Shown: piece after piece, positions 28,492 to 35,994 of the stretch | Layout of the letters: each line of letters begins with the position of its first letter | Numbering within the stretch: position 1 is the stretch's first letter | Assembly: GCA_910575505.1 (NCBI GenBank) | Contig: CAJTFK010000015.1 | Coordinates: forward strand, 1-64,000 | From: Oscillospiraceae bacterium | GTDB taxonomy: Bacteria; Bacillota; Clostridia; Oscillospirales; Oscillospiraceae | Length of the DNA: 64,000 nucleotides | Direction: 5' to 3' | Program-made: the position numbers and the translations under genes | The notes under the pieces: generated by a model | What the model saw: the letters and a program-made list of their open reading frames with translations, nothing else | What the model was told of the DNA's origin: nothing | Database searches by the model: none

Positions 28492-28632
28492 CCATGGAGA
28501 CGCCATCGGACGTCTCCTTCCGCGCATGGAATCAGAAGACGGGCCGCCTTCCGGGAGACCGGCGGCTCCGGGGACGGGCTTCCCGAGTCCCTTCCTCCCC
28601 CGCTTCCGCGTCCCTTCGCGGCAGGCGCACAC

Positions 28633-28666
28633 AAAGAAACCGGGAGAGGAACAGGTCCCCTCCCGG
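28633..28666 (-). terminator. Terminator of ygfK
   Basis: 11-position stem with one internal G-T pair (28640-28650 with 28656-28666), followed on the minus strand by TTTCTTT. The rest of the 300-base gap between the helicase gene and ygfK holds only the helicase promoter and GC-rich sequence. Confidence 0.8.
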
Positions 28667-28700
28667 CTTTCGCTCTTGATTTCAGACGCTCCGCCGGCTC

Positions 28701-31652
28701 TCAGCCCAGCAGCCAGGCGTACCTGGTCAGCACCGTGAGGATGAACACCTCAATCCCGGCGGGCAGGTCGTTCCCGGCGTTCAGATCGGCCTCGAAGACC
28801 TTCCCCTCCAGCCGGACCAGAACCCTGCTCCCGCCCAGGGGCAGGAAGCCCTGATTCTGTTTGCTCTCGTCGAAGCCCTCCCGGGTCCTGAACAGGGTGA
28901 ACTTATCCCGGTAGGGGGCGGAATCGTAGGGGCAGAAAATAGCGCAGTTGCCGCACTCGTTGCACATACGGTCCACATGGAGAATCTCGTGCCGTCCGTC
29001 GGGCAGCTGAATCACCACATTGGCCCGGTTGGGGCACACATCGGCGCAGGCCTGGCACACCACATTGCAGCTCAGGCACCGGTCTCCCTCGCACCTGGCG
29101 GACTCGCAGAGAATGCCCTTCCTGGCGATGGCCTCCCCTCGGGAGGTCCTGGCCTTTTCGGGAATGGCGAACCTGTGGGCCTCTCCGATGACGGCATTGG
29201 CAAACCACTGGGCGTCGGCGATGCCTTCCACCACCGTGGCGGGGCCCCGCATGGCGTCGCCGCCTGCATAGACGCCTTCCACATTGGTCCTGAAGTCCGG
29301 CAGGCCCCTGGCGTCCACGTCGATTCCATTGGCGGTGAAGATCTCGCTGTCCACCTTCTCACCCACGGCGGAGATGACGGTGTCGCAGTCAATCTCCACA
29401 AACTCGCCGGTGGGCTCCGGCTTCCGGCGGCCCTTCCCGTCGGGCTCGCCCAGCCTCATTTTCTCACAGCGGAGCTTTCCGTCCTTCTGCTCCACCGGGG
29501 CCACCAGCTCCAGGAAGTTCACGCCGTCGGCAATGGCCAGCTCCAGTTCCTCGGCGTCGGCGGGCATATACTTCTTGGTGCGGCGGTACACCAGCGTAGA
29601 GGACTTCGCCCCGGCCCGGAGAGCCGCCCGGGCGGCGTCCATGGCAGTGTTGCCGCCGCCCACCACGGCCACATGGCCCAGGGACACGTCCTTCCCGGCC
29701 TTCATGTCCTTCAGCCAGCCGATGACAGGAACCACGTTGCCGGGGATGTCCAGCTTTCCGGCCTTCCACGCGCCCACGGCAAAGAAGATGTGGGTATACC
29801 CCTGGGCCTTCAGCTCGGCCACAGAGGGTGCGGGAGTGTTCAGGCGGATATCCGCCCCCATTTTGGCGATGAGGGCCGCGTCTTTGTCAATGGCTTCGTC
29901 AGAGATGCGGAAGCCGGGAATAACCTGCCGGACCACGCCGCCCAGCCGGTCCGCCTTTTCAAACAGGGTGACGGGGATGCCCGCCCGGCCCACGAAGTAG
30001 GCCGCGGCCATACCGGCGGGGCCGCCGCCGATGACAGCCGCTTTCCGCCCGTCGGTGACAGGTACAGGGGCGTTCAGCTTGGAGAAATATTCATCATAGC
30101 CCCGCTCTGCCGCCACCAGCTTCGTGGCCCGGATCTGGACGGAGTCCTCATAGAAATTCCGGGTGCACTTGGTCTGGCAGTTGTGGGCGCAGATAGTGCC
30201 GGTGATGAAGGGCAGGGGGTTCTTCTCGCAGATCAGCCGCAGGGCGGAGGCGTATTCCCCCTTCCGGCACAGCTCGATATACTCGGGAATGTCCTGACCG
30301 ATGGGACAGCCGCCCTTGCAGGGGGCGGTGAAGCAGTCCAGCAGGGGCACCTTCTCATAGAGCTTCCGCCGGGGCAGAGGCTTGATGGCCTTGACGTGGT
30401 ACTTGTCGCTCCGGGCCGCGAGGGCCAGGGCCTCAATGCCCTCCACGTCCACGCCGGTGAAGGGCTTGAAGCTGAGGGCGTCCAGCTTGTCGCCGATCTG
30501 GACGAAGCGCTGGTAGCCGCCGGGCTTCAATTCCGTCGTCGCCATGGTGATGGGCCAGATGCCCAGGGAAAACAGCTTGTCGATGTTCAGGGCGTCTGCG
30601 CCGCCGGCGTAGCTGATGCGCATTTTCCCGCCGAATTCCCGGGAAATGCGGGCGGCCATGGCGGTGGTCAGGGGGAAGAGGGACTTGCCCGCCATGTACA
30701 TCTCCCCGCTGGGCAGCTCTCCGGCCTTCACGTCCACAGGGAAGGTGTTGGACAGCTTCAGTCCAAACTCCACGCCGTTCCTGTCCGCCAGGGCCTGGAG
30801 GCGGCGGAACATGGGCACGGCATCCTCATACTGGAGATCCTCCTTGAAATGGTGGTCATCGAAGGCGATATAGTCGTAGCCCATGCCGTCCAGAATGGAA
30901 CGGGCGGTCTCGTAGCCCAAGAGCGTGGGATTGCATTTGACGAAGGTGTGGAGATGCTTTTTCTCAATCAGATAGCCGGCAATCCGCTCGATTTCGTCCG
31001 GCGGGCAGCCGTGGAGGGTGGAGAGGGTGACGCTGCCGGAAATATGGGGGGTTATACTGTCGATAAAGGCCGTTTCGGCAGGGAAGAGCTCCTTCAGCAC
31101 CCGGATGCACTCCTGGAAAACAGGGGTCTGAGAAGCGTCCGTCATGCCGTTCAGGAAGCCGTCGATTTTCTCCCCCTGAATGCCCGCCAGGTCATAGCCC
31201 ACGGACATGTTGAAAACAAAGGCATCGGGGTCCCCCAGACCGTAGACCCTGGCCATGATCTTGCAGGCGCACCAGGCCTTCACGTACTCCTCGAAGGCCT
31301 GCTGTACATAAAGCTCCGTGGACCATTCGCAGTTATAGCACTCGTCCTCCGCCAGAATGCAGGGACGGCTGATGCAGGCCGCCAGCTCCGCGCCGTCCAT
31401 CTTCTGGACGGTTTTCAGCTCGAAGAACCGGGCCCCGGCAAAATAGCCGGCAATGATGTTCTGGGCCAGCTGGGTATTGGGTCCGGCGGCGGGTCCGAAG
31501 GGCGTCTCAATCTTTTCACCGAAAACCGGCAGGGTTTTCACTCCGGCACGGTAGGGCTTGTGCACACCGAAGACCGTGCCCTCCGTCTGATATTCGGCGG
31601 TCATCCAGGTCATCAATTCCCGGAAGGGAATGGGGGTCATCAGTTCAGACAT
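28701..31652 (-). CDS. ygfK: YgfK-like iron-sulfur flavoprotein (putative selenate reductase subunit)
   Basis: 983-aa soluble redox protein of the YgfK family. The N-terminal half is a dihydropyrimidine dehydrogenase-like TIM barrel (TPFGPAAGPNTQ; KCNPTLLG; SYAGGADALN). Then come a cysteine-rich GltD-like entry (CKGGCPIGQDIPEYIELC; CAHNCQTKC), a dinucleotide site VIGGGPAGMAAAY, a second one VVGGGNTAMDAAR, and two C-terminal 4Fe-4S ferredoxin motifs (CLSCNVVCQACADVCP and CNECGNCAIFCPY). It probably links NAD(P)H to the purine hydroxylases of this cluster; selenate reduction is only a historic label. Start 31652 has AGGAGG. Confidence 0.9.
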   Translation of the reverse strand: MSELMTPIPFRELMTWMTAEYQTEGTVFGVHKPYRAGVKTLPVFGEKIETPFGPAAGPNTQLAQNIIAGYFAGARFFELKTVQKMDGAELAACISRPCILAEDECYNCEWSTELYVQQAFEEYVKAWCACKIMARVYGLGDPDAFVFNMSVGYDLAGIQGEKIDGFLNGMTDASQTPVFQECIRVLKELFPAETAFIDSITPHISGSVTLSTLHGCPPDEIERIAGYLIEKKHLHTFVKCNPTLLGYETARSILDGMGYDYIAFDDHHFKEDLQYEDAVPMFRRLQALADRNGVEFGLKLSNTFPVDVKAGELPSGEMYMAGKSLFPLTTAMAARISREFGGKMRISYAGGADALNIDKLFSLGIWPITMATTELKPGGYQRFVQIGDKLDALSFKPFTGVDVEGIEALALAARSDKYHVKAIKPLPRRKLYEKVPLLDCFTAPCKGGCPIGQDIPEYIELCRKGEYASALRLICEKNPLPFITGTICAHNCQTKCTRNFYEDSVQIRATKLVAAERGYDEYFSKLNAPVPVTDGRKAAVIGGGPAGMAAAYFVGRAGIPVTLFEKADRLGGVVRQVIPGFRISDEAIDKDAALIAKMGADIRLNTPAPSVAELKAQGYTHIFFAVGAWKAGKLDIPGNVVPVIGWLKDMKAGKDVSLGHVAVVGGGNTAMDAARAALRAGAKSSTLVYRRTKKYMPADAEELELAIADGVNFLELVAPVEQKDGKLRCEKMRLGEPDGKGRRKPEPTGEFVEIDCDTVISAVGEKVDSEIFTANGIDVDARGLPDFRTNVEGVYAGGDAMRGPATVVEGIADAQWFANAVIGEAHRFAIPEKARTSRGEAIARKGILCESARCEGDRCLSCNVVCQACADVCPNRANVVIQLPDGRHEILHVDRMCNECGNCAIFCPYDSAPYRDKFTLFRTREGFDESKQNQGFLPLGGSRVLVRLEGKVFEADLNAGNDLPAGIEVFILTVLTRYAWLLG

Positions 31653-31845
31653 TATTTGTATCCTCCTGTTTTGATCGTTGACACTTTTTTCATATGGTTC
31701 GCTTTGACGGACAGGCTCTGTCCTGCATGCGGGGCGGCGCAGAGGCCGCCCCCTACAGGCGGTCTTGCAGGAGCCGGGCTCTGTTCCGGCCCGCTTCTCC
31801 CTCTCCGCTCTCCACTCTCCACTCTTAACTCTCAACTCTTAACTT
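31653..31845. repeat. Intergenic GC-rich element and CTCTCAACT repeats
   Basis: A GGCGGCGCAGAGGCCGCCCCCTACAGG palindrome-like piece (near 31733-31760) similar to one near 5210 is followed by five degenerate CTCTCCACTCT/CTCAACTCT units at 31799-31850 that reach into the end of the next gene. Confidence 0.55.
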
Positions 31846-32160
31846 TCAGCTCTCCGCCGTCTCCAGCAACGCCAGGCGGTCCGTGGCTTCTAAAAATTCC
31901 CGGAATTTCACCCAGCAGCCATGGCAGACGGCCGCGTGGCCCTCGGGGTCCTTTCTGCCCACCTTCTCAAAGTGGACCGCCAGCAGTTTCCGGGCTTCTT
32001 CCATAGAGGGCTTGTCCCGGAAAATCGCCTCGAAAGGCATCCCGATGTCGTGGTAATAGGCAAAGAGCACATTGCTGGCCATGACGCCGGGACGGGCGTA
32101 ATCATAGTGCTCTTCCAAGTACCGGATAAACTCCGTCCGCAGGCCCTTGATCTCCAGCAT
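31846..32160 (-). CDS. Unknown small protein between ssnA and ygfK
   Basis: 104-aa soluble protein, mostly helical, with the motif CHGCW near residue 79 (AAVCHGCWVKFREFLE), possibly metal- or cofactor-binding, and an LFAYYHDIGMPFEAIF core. Its ATG at 32160 lies one base after the ssnA stop, so the two are co-translated and it belongs to the purine operon. I do not recognise the family. The downstream end overlaps the CTCAACT repeat. A role as a small partner of SsnA or YgfK is inferred only from position. Confidence 0.75.
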   Translation of the reverse strand: MLEIKGLRTEFIRYLEEHYDYARPGVMASNVLFAYYHDIGMPFEAIFRDKPSMEEARKLLAVHFEKVGRKDPEGHAAVCHGCWVKFREFLEATDRLALLETAES

Positions 32161-32161
32161 C

Positions 32162-33505
32162 TCAGTATTCCCGGTGGTTCAGGGTTCCCCAGAGTTTTTT
32201 GGAGACCTTCAGAATCTCCGCGTTGACGGCCTCCTCGTCGATCTCCGTCAGCTGGTGGTCTTTCATCAGGACCCTGCCGTTAATCATGGTAGTCTGGCAC
32301 TGGCGGCCCGTCATGCCGAAGAGCATGTGTCCGTCAATATTGGCGTCGGAGAAGGGGGTGAAGGGCTTGTAATCCATGACGATGACGTCCGCCGCGGCCC
32401 CGGCCTTCAGAATCCCCAGCTCCGGGAAGCCGCACCGGGCTGCCATTTTGGCGTTGTTTTTGAACAGCATGTCCGTCACCTCGCACCAGCCCACGCCGGG
32501 GAGGCAGGCGTTGTGCCGCTGGGAGCACAGGGCCACCTTGATGCTCTCCAGCATGTCGTTGGTATAGGCGTCTGTGCCCAGGCCGATGAGGATGCCCTTT
32601 TTGTAAAGCTGGAGCACCGGAGAGATGCCCACGGCGTTGCCCATGTTGCTCTCCGGGTTGTTGACGCACATGGTGTCCGTCGCCCGAATGATCTCCATTT
32701 CCGCCGTGTTCACATGGATACAATGACCCAGAATGGTTTTGGGACCCAAAATCCCGTGGTCCTGGAGCCGCTGAACCGGCCGGCGGCCATAGTTCTGGAG
32801 ACTGTCGTATACGTCGTTCATGCCCTCGGACACATGGATATGGTAGCCCACCCGTTCGGCATTGGCGGCGACCATCCGGTCAAAGGTTTTGTCGGAGATG
32901 GTGAACAGGGCGTGTCCACCGAACATGGCTTTTAGCATGTTGGAAGGATGAGCCTCGCAGTAGTCGATGAAGTCCTTGTTCTCCTGGACGGACTGTGCGG
33001 CTTTTTCCTCCCCGTCCCGGTCGCTGACCTCGTAGCAGAGGCAGGCCCGCATCCCCATGTCCTGGGTGACCTGGGCGATCTCCATCAGGGAACCGGGAAT
33101 CTGGCAGAAGGAGGCGTGATGGTCGAATATGGTGGTAACGCCCTGTTTGATGGAGTCGATGACCAGGGCCTTGGCGGAGGCTTTTGTAGCCGCCAGGTCC
33201 AGATGACGGTCAATATACCACCACTGGCCGTCCAGCACTTCATAGAAATTGGTGGGGTTGTACCCGTCGATGCTGAGACCCCGGGCCAGGGCGGAATAGA
33301 TGTGGGTGTGGGCATTGATAAGGCCAGGCATGATGACGCCCCCTCGGGCGTCCACAAATTCCGCCTCCGGGTACTGGGCCGCCAGCTCCGCTGTGGTCCC
33401 CACGGCCACGATTTTCCCGCCGTCGGTGACGACGCCGCCGTCCGGCAGGTAGCCCGCGCCGTCAGGGTCTCTGGTAATCAGTTTTCCGTTTGCCAGTCGA
33501 ATCAT
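32162..33505 (-). CDS. ssnA: SsnA-type aminohydrolase
   Basis: 447-aa metal-dependent deaminase of the amidohydrolase superfamily (guanine deaminase/chlorohydrolase branch). Metal ligands are visible: PGLINAHTHIYS near the start, HIHVSEG, the ILGHCIHV histidine and GTDAYTNDM. SsnA is encoded with selenium-linked purine hydroxylases in many anaerobes and may deaminate a purine or ring-opened product. Start 33505 follows GAAAGGAGATC; the extra N-terminal residues of the longer frame are leader RNA. First gene of the ssnA-104aa-ygfK operon, behind an attenuator-like leader. Confidence 0.9.
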   Translation of the reverse strand: MIRLANGKLITRDPDGAGYLPDGGVVTDGGKIVAVGTTAELAAQYPEAEFVDARGGVIMPGLINAHTHIYSALARGLSIDGYNPTNFYEVLDGQWWYIDRHLDLAATKASAKALVIDSIKQGVTTIFDHHASFCQIPGSLMEIAQVTQDMGMRACLCYEVSDRDGEEKAAQSVQENKDFIDYCEAHPSNMLKAMFGGHALFTISDKTFDRMVAANAERVGYHIHVSEGMNDVYDSLQNYGRRPVQRLQDHGILGPKTILGHCIHVNTAEMEIIRATDTMCVNNPESNMGNAVGISPVLQLYKKGILIGLGTDAYTNDMLESIKVALCSQRHNACLPGVGWCEVTDMLFKNNAKMAARCGFPELGILKAGAAADVIVMDYKPFTPFSDANIDGHMLFGMTGRQCQTTMINGRVLMKDHQLTEIDEEAVNAEILKVSKKLWGTLNHREY

Positions 33506-33706
33506 AGAAAGATCTCCTTTCTCCATCCTTGCGCGGCGCTGGGCCGCAGGTGCCAAAAGTCTCCTGCGGCCTCCGGCCGCACATAAAAGAAAGGCGCCTC
33601 AAACCCGTCTGGGGTTTGAAACACCTATCAGATCCAGGGAAAGACAGGTGCCCCGGCCCGTGCGCGAAGCACTTCGTTGCAGCCATCTTCTCTGTATGGT
33701 AGTTAC
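33506..33706 (-). ncRNA. ssnA leader with terminator and competing helix (candidate riboswitch)
   Basis: About 200 untranslated bases lie between the proposed start point (~33706) and ssnA. A 14-bp stem with three G-T pairs (33593-33606/33612-33625) followed by TTTCTTTT is a proper intrinsic terminator. Its first strand is also used by an earlier helix (33622-33629 with 33643-33650), which overlaps it by four bases, so both cannot form at once. Further GC hairpins lie between terminator and gene (around 33543-33581). I recall a candidate RNA motif named after ssnA from comparative genomics but cannot confirm a match. Confidence 0.6.
33584..33625 (-). terminator. Attenuator hairpin in the ssnA leader
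   Basis: 14 pairs, five-base loop, T-rich tail, placed ~80 bases after the transcription start and ~80 before the ssnA ATG. It would stop the operon's own mRNA unless opened. Confidence 0.8.
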
Positions 33707-33712
33707 ACGTTT

Positions 33713-33741
33713 ATTATACCGGAGGGGCTTTTAAAATACAA
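33713..33741 (-). promoter_or_regulatory. Promoter of the ssnA-ygfK operon
   Basis: TTGTAT (33736-33741), 17 bases, TATAAT (33713-33718). Confidence 0.75.
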
Positions 33742-33843
33742 GTCCGCCGGCAGAAAACTTTCCTGTCATTTTTTGTGAAAATATCCGAAAACAAGTGGGG
33801 CAGCATCGGCGGTTTTCGTCGAACCTGTGAGAGGTCGACCCTT

Positions 33844-34227
33844 TCAGGGGATGTTTTGTCCGGTTCGCTCATCAATAAAGGCGCAGATGCGTCCAAAGGT
33901 CTCCTCGCTGAGGTCGTGCTCCACCTTGCAGGCGTCCGCCGCCGCCTGCTCGGGGGAGACCCCCAACAGCTCAAACAGCTTGGTGATGGTTTTGTGCCGT
34001 CCATAGATGCGGCTGGCGATTTCCATGCCGCTGTCATTCAGGGTGATGCAGCCGTCGGAGGCCATATTGATATATCCGCTTTCCCGCAGTTTTTTCATAG
34101 CGATGCTGACGCTGGGCTTGGAAAAACCCAGTTTGTTGACGATGTCGATGGACCGGACCTGTCCACACTGCTCCTGCAAGATCAGGATGGACTCCAGATA
34201 ATCCTCTGCGGATTCGTGAATGACCAT
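33844..34227 (-). CDS. DtxR/MntR-type metal-dependent repressor
   Basis: 127-aa transcription regulator. Winged helix (HESAEDYLESILILQ, recognition helix LGFSKPSVSIAMKKLRESGYI) and dimerisation helices with likely metal ligands E and H in ACKVEHDLSEETF. It lacks the SH3-like third domain, as in MntR. A strong RBS (AAAGGAGG) precedes ATG 34227. It has its own promoter and lies between the xdh and ssnA operons, so it may adjust molybdenum/iron enzyme genes to metal supply; targets are not shown. Confidence 0.9.
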   Translation of the reverse strand: MVIHESAEDYLESILILQEQCGQVRSIDIVNKLGFSKPSVSIAMKKLRESGYINMASDGCITLNDSGMEIASRIYGRHKTITKLFELLGVSPEQAAADACKVEHDLSEETFGRICAFIDERTGQNIP

Positions 34228-34316
34228 ATGGACCTCCTTTTTTGCGCCGCCTCTGGCAGTTCGCAGCCTTCAGCCGCTCCATGCGTTTTGCTCTTCCGCG
34301 CTTTGAAACATCTCTG

Positions 34317-34345
34317 ATTATAGCAAAATTTTATAGATGCCGCAA
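34317..34345 (-). promoter_or_regulatory. Promoter of the DtxR-type regulator
   Basis: TTGCGG (34340-34345), 17 bases, TATAAT (34317-34322). Confidence 0.75.
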
Positions 34346-34381
34346 GAGGCTTTTGCAACGCCTGTCCTCTCTCCGGGAAAG

Positions 34382-34417
34382 GGGGCGTCCTTCCGCAGTG
34401 TGGGAGTCAGACGCCCC
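34382..34417 (-). terminator. Likely terminator of the xdh operon
   Basis: 8-bp GC-rich stem (34382-34389 with 34410-34417), then CTTTCC on the minus strand; modest T run. Confidence 0.5.
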
Positions 34418-34457
34418 GCTTTCACACGCGGACTTTTTCTGGCGGTTTGTTCACAAT

Positions 34458-34964
34458 TTACAGCCCGTCCGGTTTCCCCAGACGGCGGAGCATGGTCTTT
34501 TTCACCGCCCGGAGGATGTTCTCATAGCCGGTGCAGCGGCACAGGTGTCCGGAGAGGAGTTTCCGCAATTCCTCATCGGTGTACTCTCTCCCGCTTTCCA
34601 GAATTTCCACCGCTGTCAGGATGAATCCGGGGGTGCAAAAGCCGCACTGAATGGCCGCCTCGTCCACAAAGGCCTGCTGAATGTCGGAGAGCTCGCCGTT
34701 GGGTCCCAGGAGACCCTCCAGAGTCCGGACCTTCTTTCCCTCCGCCCAGACGGCCAGATAGATGCAGGAGTTGAAGGCCTCTCCGTCAATGAGGACGTTG
34801 CAGGCGCCGCACTCCCCCACCTCGCAGCCCTTTTTCACGCTGGTCATCCGGAAGTCGTTTCGCAGCATGTCCGTCAGGCTGGCCCGGACGTCCACGGTCC
34901 GCTCCACGTCCTTTCCGTTGAGGCTGAAATGGAGCGTCTGATATTGGATGGTATGCTTCTCCAT
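34458..34964 (-). CDS. xdhC: Xanthine dehydrogenase FeS subunit
   Basis: 168-aa electron-transfer subunit with two [2Fe-2S] clusters: C47, C52, C55 and C67 in the plant-type ferredoxin part, and C107, C110, C142 and C144 (CGFC...CRC) in the second. It passes electrons from the Mo site to FAD. ATG at 34964 overlaps the FAD-subunit stop by one base; GTG at 34967 is an alternative. Here xdhC is used in the E. coli xdhABC sense. Confidence 0.92.
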   Translation of the reverse strand: MEKHTIQYQTLHFSLNGKDVERTVDVRASLTDMLRNDFRMTSVKKGCEVGECGACNVLIDGEAFNSCIYLAVWAEGKKVRTLEGLLGPNGELSDIQQAFVDEAAIQCGFCTPGFILTAVEILESGREYTDEELRKLLSGHLCRCTGYENILRAVKKTMLRRLGKPDGL

Positions 34965-35845
34965 CACAGGTCACCTCCCGCCAGTTTCACAGACTCAATG
35001 AAGGCCCTCTTGGCGCTCTCCACAGCGATGTGGAGGCGGAAGTCCTTTGCCGCCCGCCAGGAGTCCCGGGGGCTGATATCCTCCTTCACCGCCTGGGCGA
35101 AGGCTTCCGCCAGGTCCATGGAGACCGGCCGGCCCGCCGCCAGTTCCTCCGCATGTTTGGCCCGCAGGGGCACCGGTCCCGCCACGCCGAAGGCCACCCG
35201 GGCCCGCTCCACAGATTTCCGGTCGGCGGAGAGGCGGACGTTGACGGAGGTCCCCAAGGTGGCGATATCCATGGCGTTCCGCATGGCGTACTTGATATAG
35301 TGTCCAAAGCAGTTTTCCCAGCTCTCTTTTGGAATGAGAATGGCGGTCTGAAGCTCGCCTTCCCGGATGTCCACCTTGCCGGCCCGGATATAGAACTCCT
35401 GAATGGGCTGGCGGCGGACGCCGCCGGGGCCGGTGAGTTCCACAATGGCGTCCCAGGCGAAGAGGGTAGAGGCGGAATCGGCGGAGGTCACGCCGTTGCA
35501 GGTGTTTCCTCCGATGGTGCCGATGTTCCGGATCTGGGGCCCGCCCACCTGGTCCACGGCCTCCCCCAGGACGTTGATATACTTCCGGATCAGGGGGTCC
35601 CGGGTGATATGGGAAAAGCTGGTCAGGGAGCCGATACGAAGCGTTCCGTCCTCATCCTGGGAGACGCCCCGGATTTCATCCAGCGTCTGGATGGAGATGA
35701 GCTCCGCCCCGGCCCGTTTGCCCTCCCGCATCTGCACCAGCACGTCGGAGCCTCCGGCGATGATCTGGGCCTCGGGGTGGGCGAGGCGCAGGGCCACGGC
35801 GTCGGCTACGGTCCTGGCCTGATACAGGGCTTTCATGTCATACAT
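34964..35845 (-). CDS. xdhB: Xanthine dehydrogenase FAD subunit
   Basis: 293-aa FAD-binding subunit of the CO dehydrogenase flavoprotein type. Visible FAD loops are IIAGGSDVLVQMREGK near the N-terminus and IGTIGGNTCNGVTSAD in the middle. It completes the chain Mo - FeS - FAD toward NAD or ferredoxin. It follows the Mo subunit after a 149-base gap that contains TCCTAAT-like repeats, and is overlapped by the FeS gene. Confidence 0.92.
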   Translation of the reverse strand: MYDMKALYQARTVADAVALRLAHPEAQIIAGGSDVLVQMREGKRAGAELISIQTLDEIRGVSQDEDGTLRIGSLTSFSHITRDPLIRKYINVLGEAVDQVGGPQIRNIGTIGGNTCNGVTSADSASTLFAWDAIVELTGPGGVRRQPIQEFYIRAGKVDIREGELQTAILIPKESWENCFGHYIKYAMRNAMDIATLGTSVNVRLSADRKSVERARVAFGVAGPVPLRAKHAEELAAGRPVSMDLAEAFAQAVKEDISPRDSWRAAKDFRLHIAVESAKRAFIESVKLAGGDL

Positions 35846-35994
35846 AATGTACTCCTTTTAATGAGGAATGAGAAATCAGGAATTAGAAATGTTGGAGCTG
35901 GTTCCTGTAATAGGAAACATCGAAATGAGGGAACTAGAAATTCATATTCGACCGGCAGGTTTTATAACTCCGGTAAATTCCTCACTCCTAATTC
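35846..35994. repeat. TCCTAAT-type repeats inside the xdh operon
   Basis: GAGGAATGAGAAATCAGGAATTAG near the xdhB start and TCCTCACTCCTAATTCCTAATCC near the xdhA end are inverted copies of the units seen at 7513-7620. They may pair in the mRNA and set relative subunit levels; this is inference. Confidence 0.6.

Noticed and set aside
28977-32006. 1009-codon plus frame opposite ygfK
   Set aside because: Antisense shadow; composition is typical of a reversed GC-rich coding frame.
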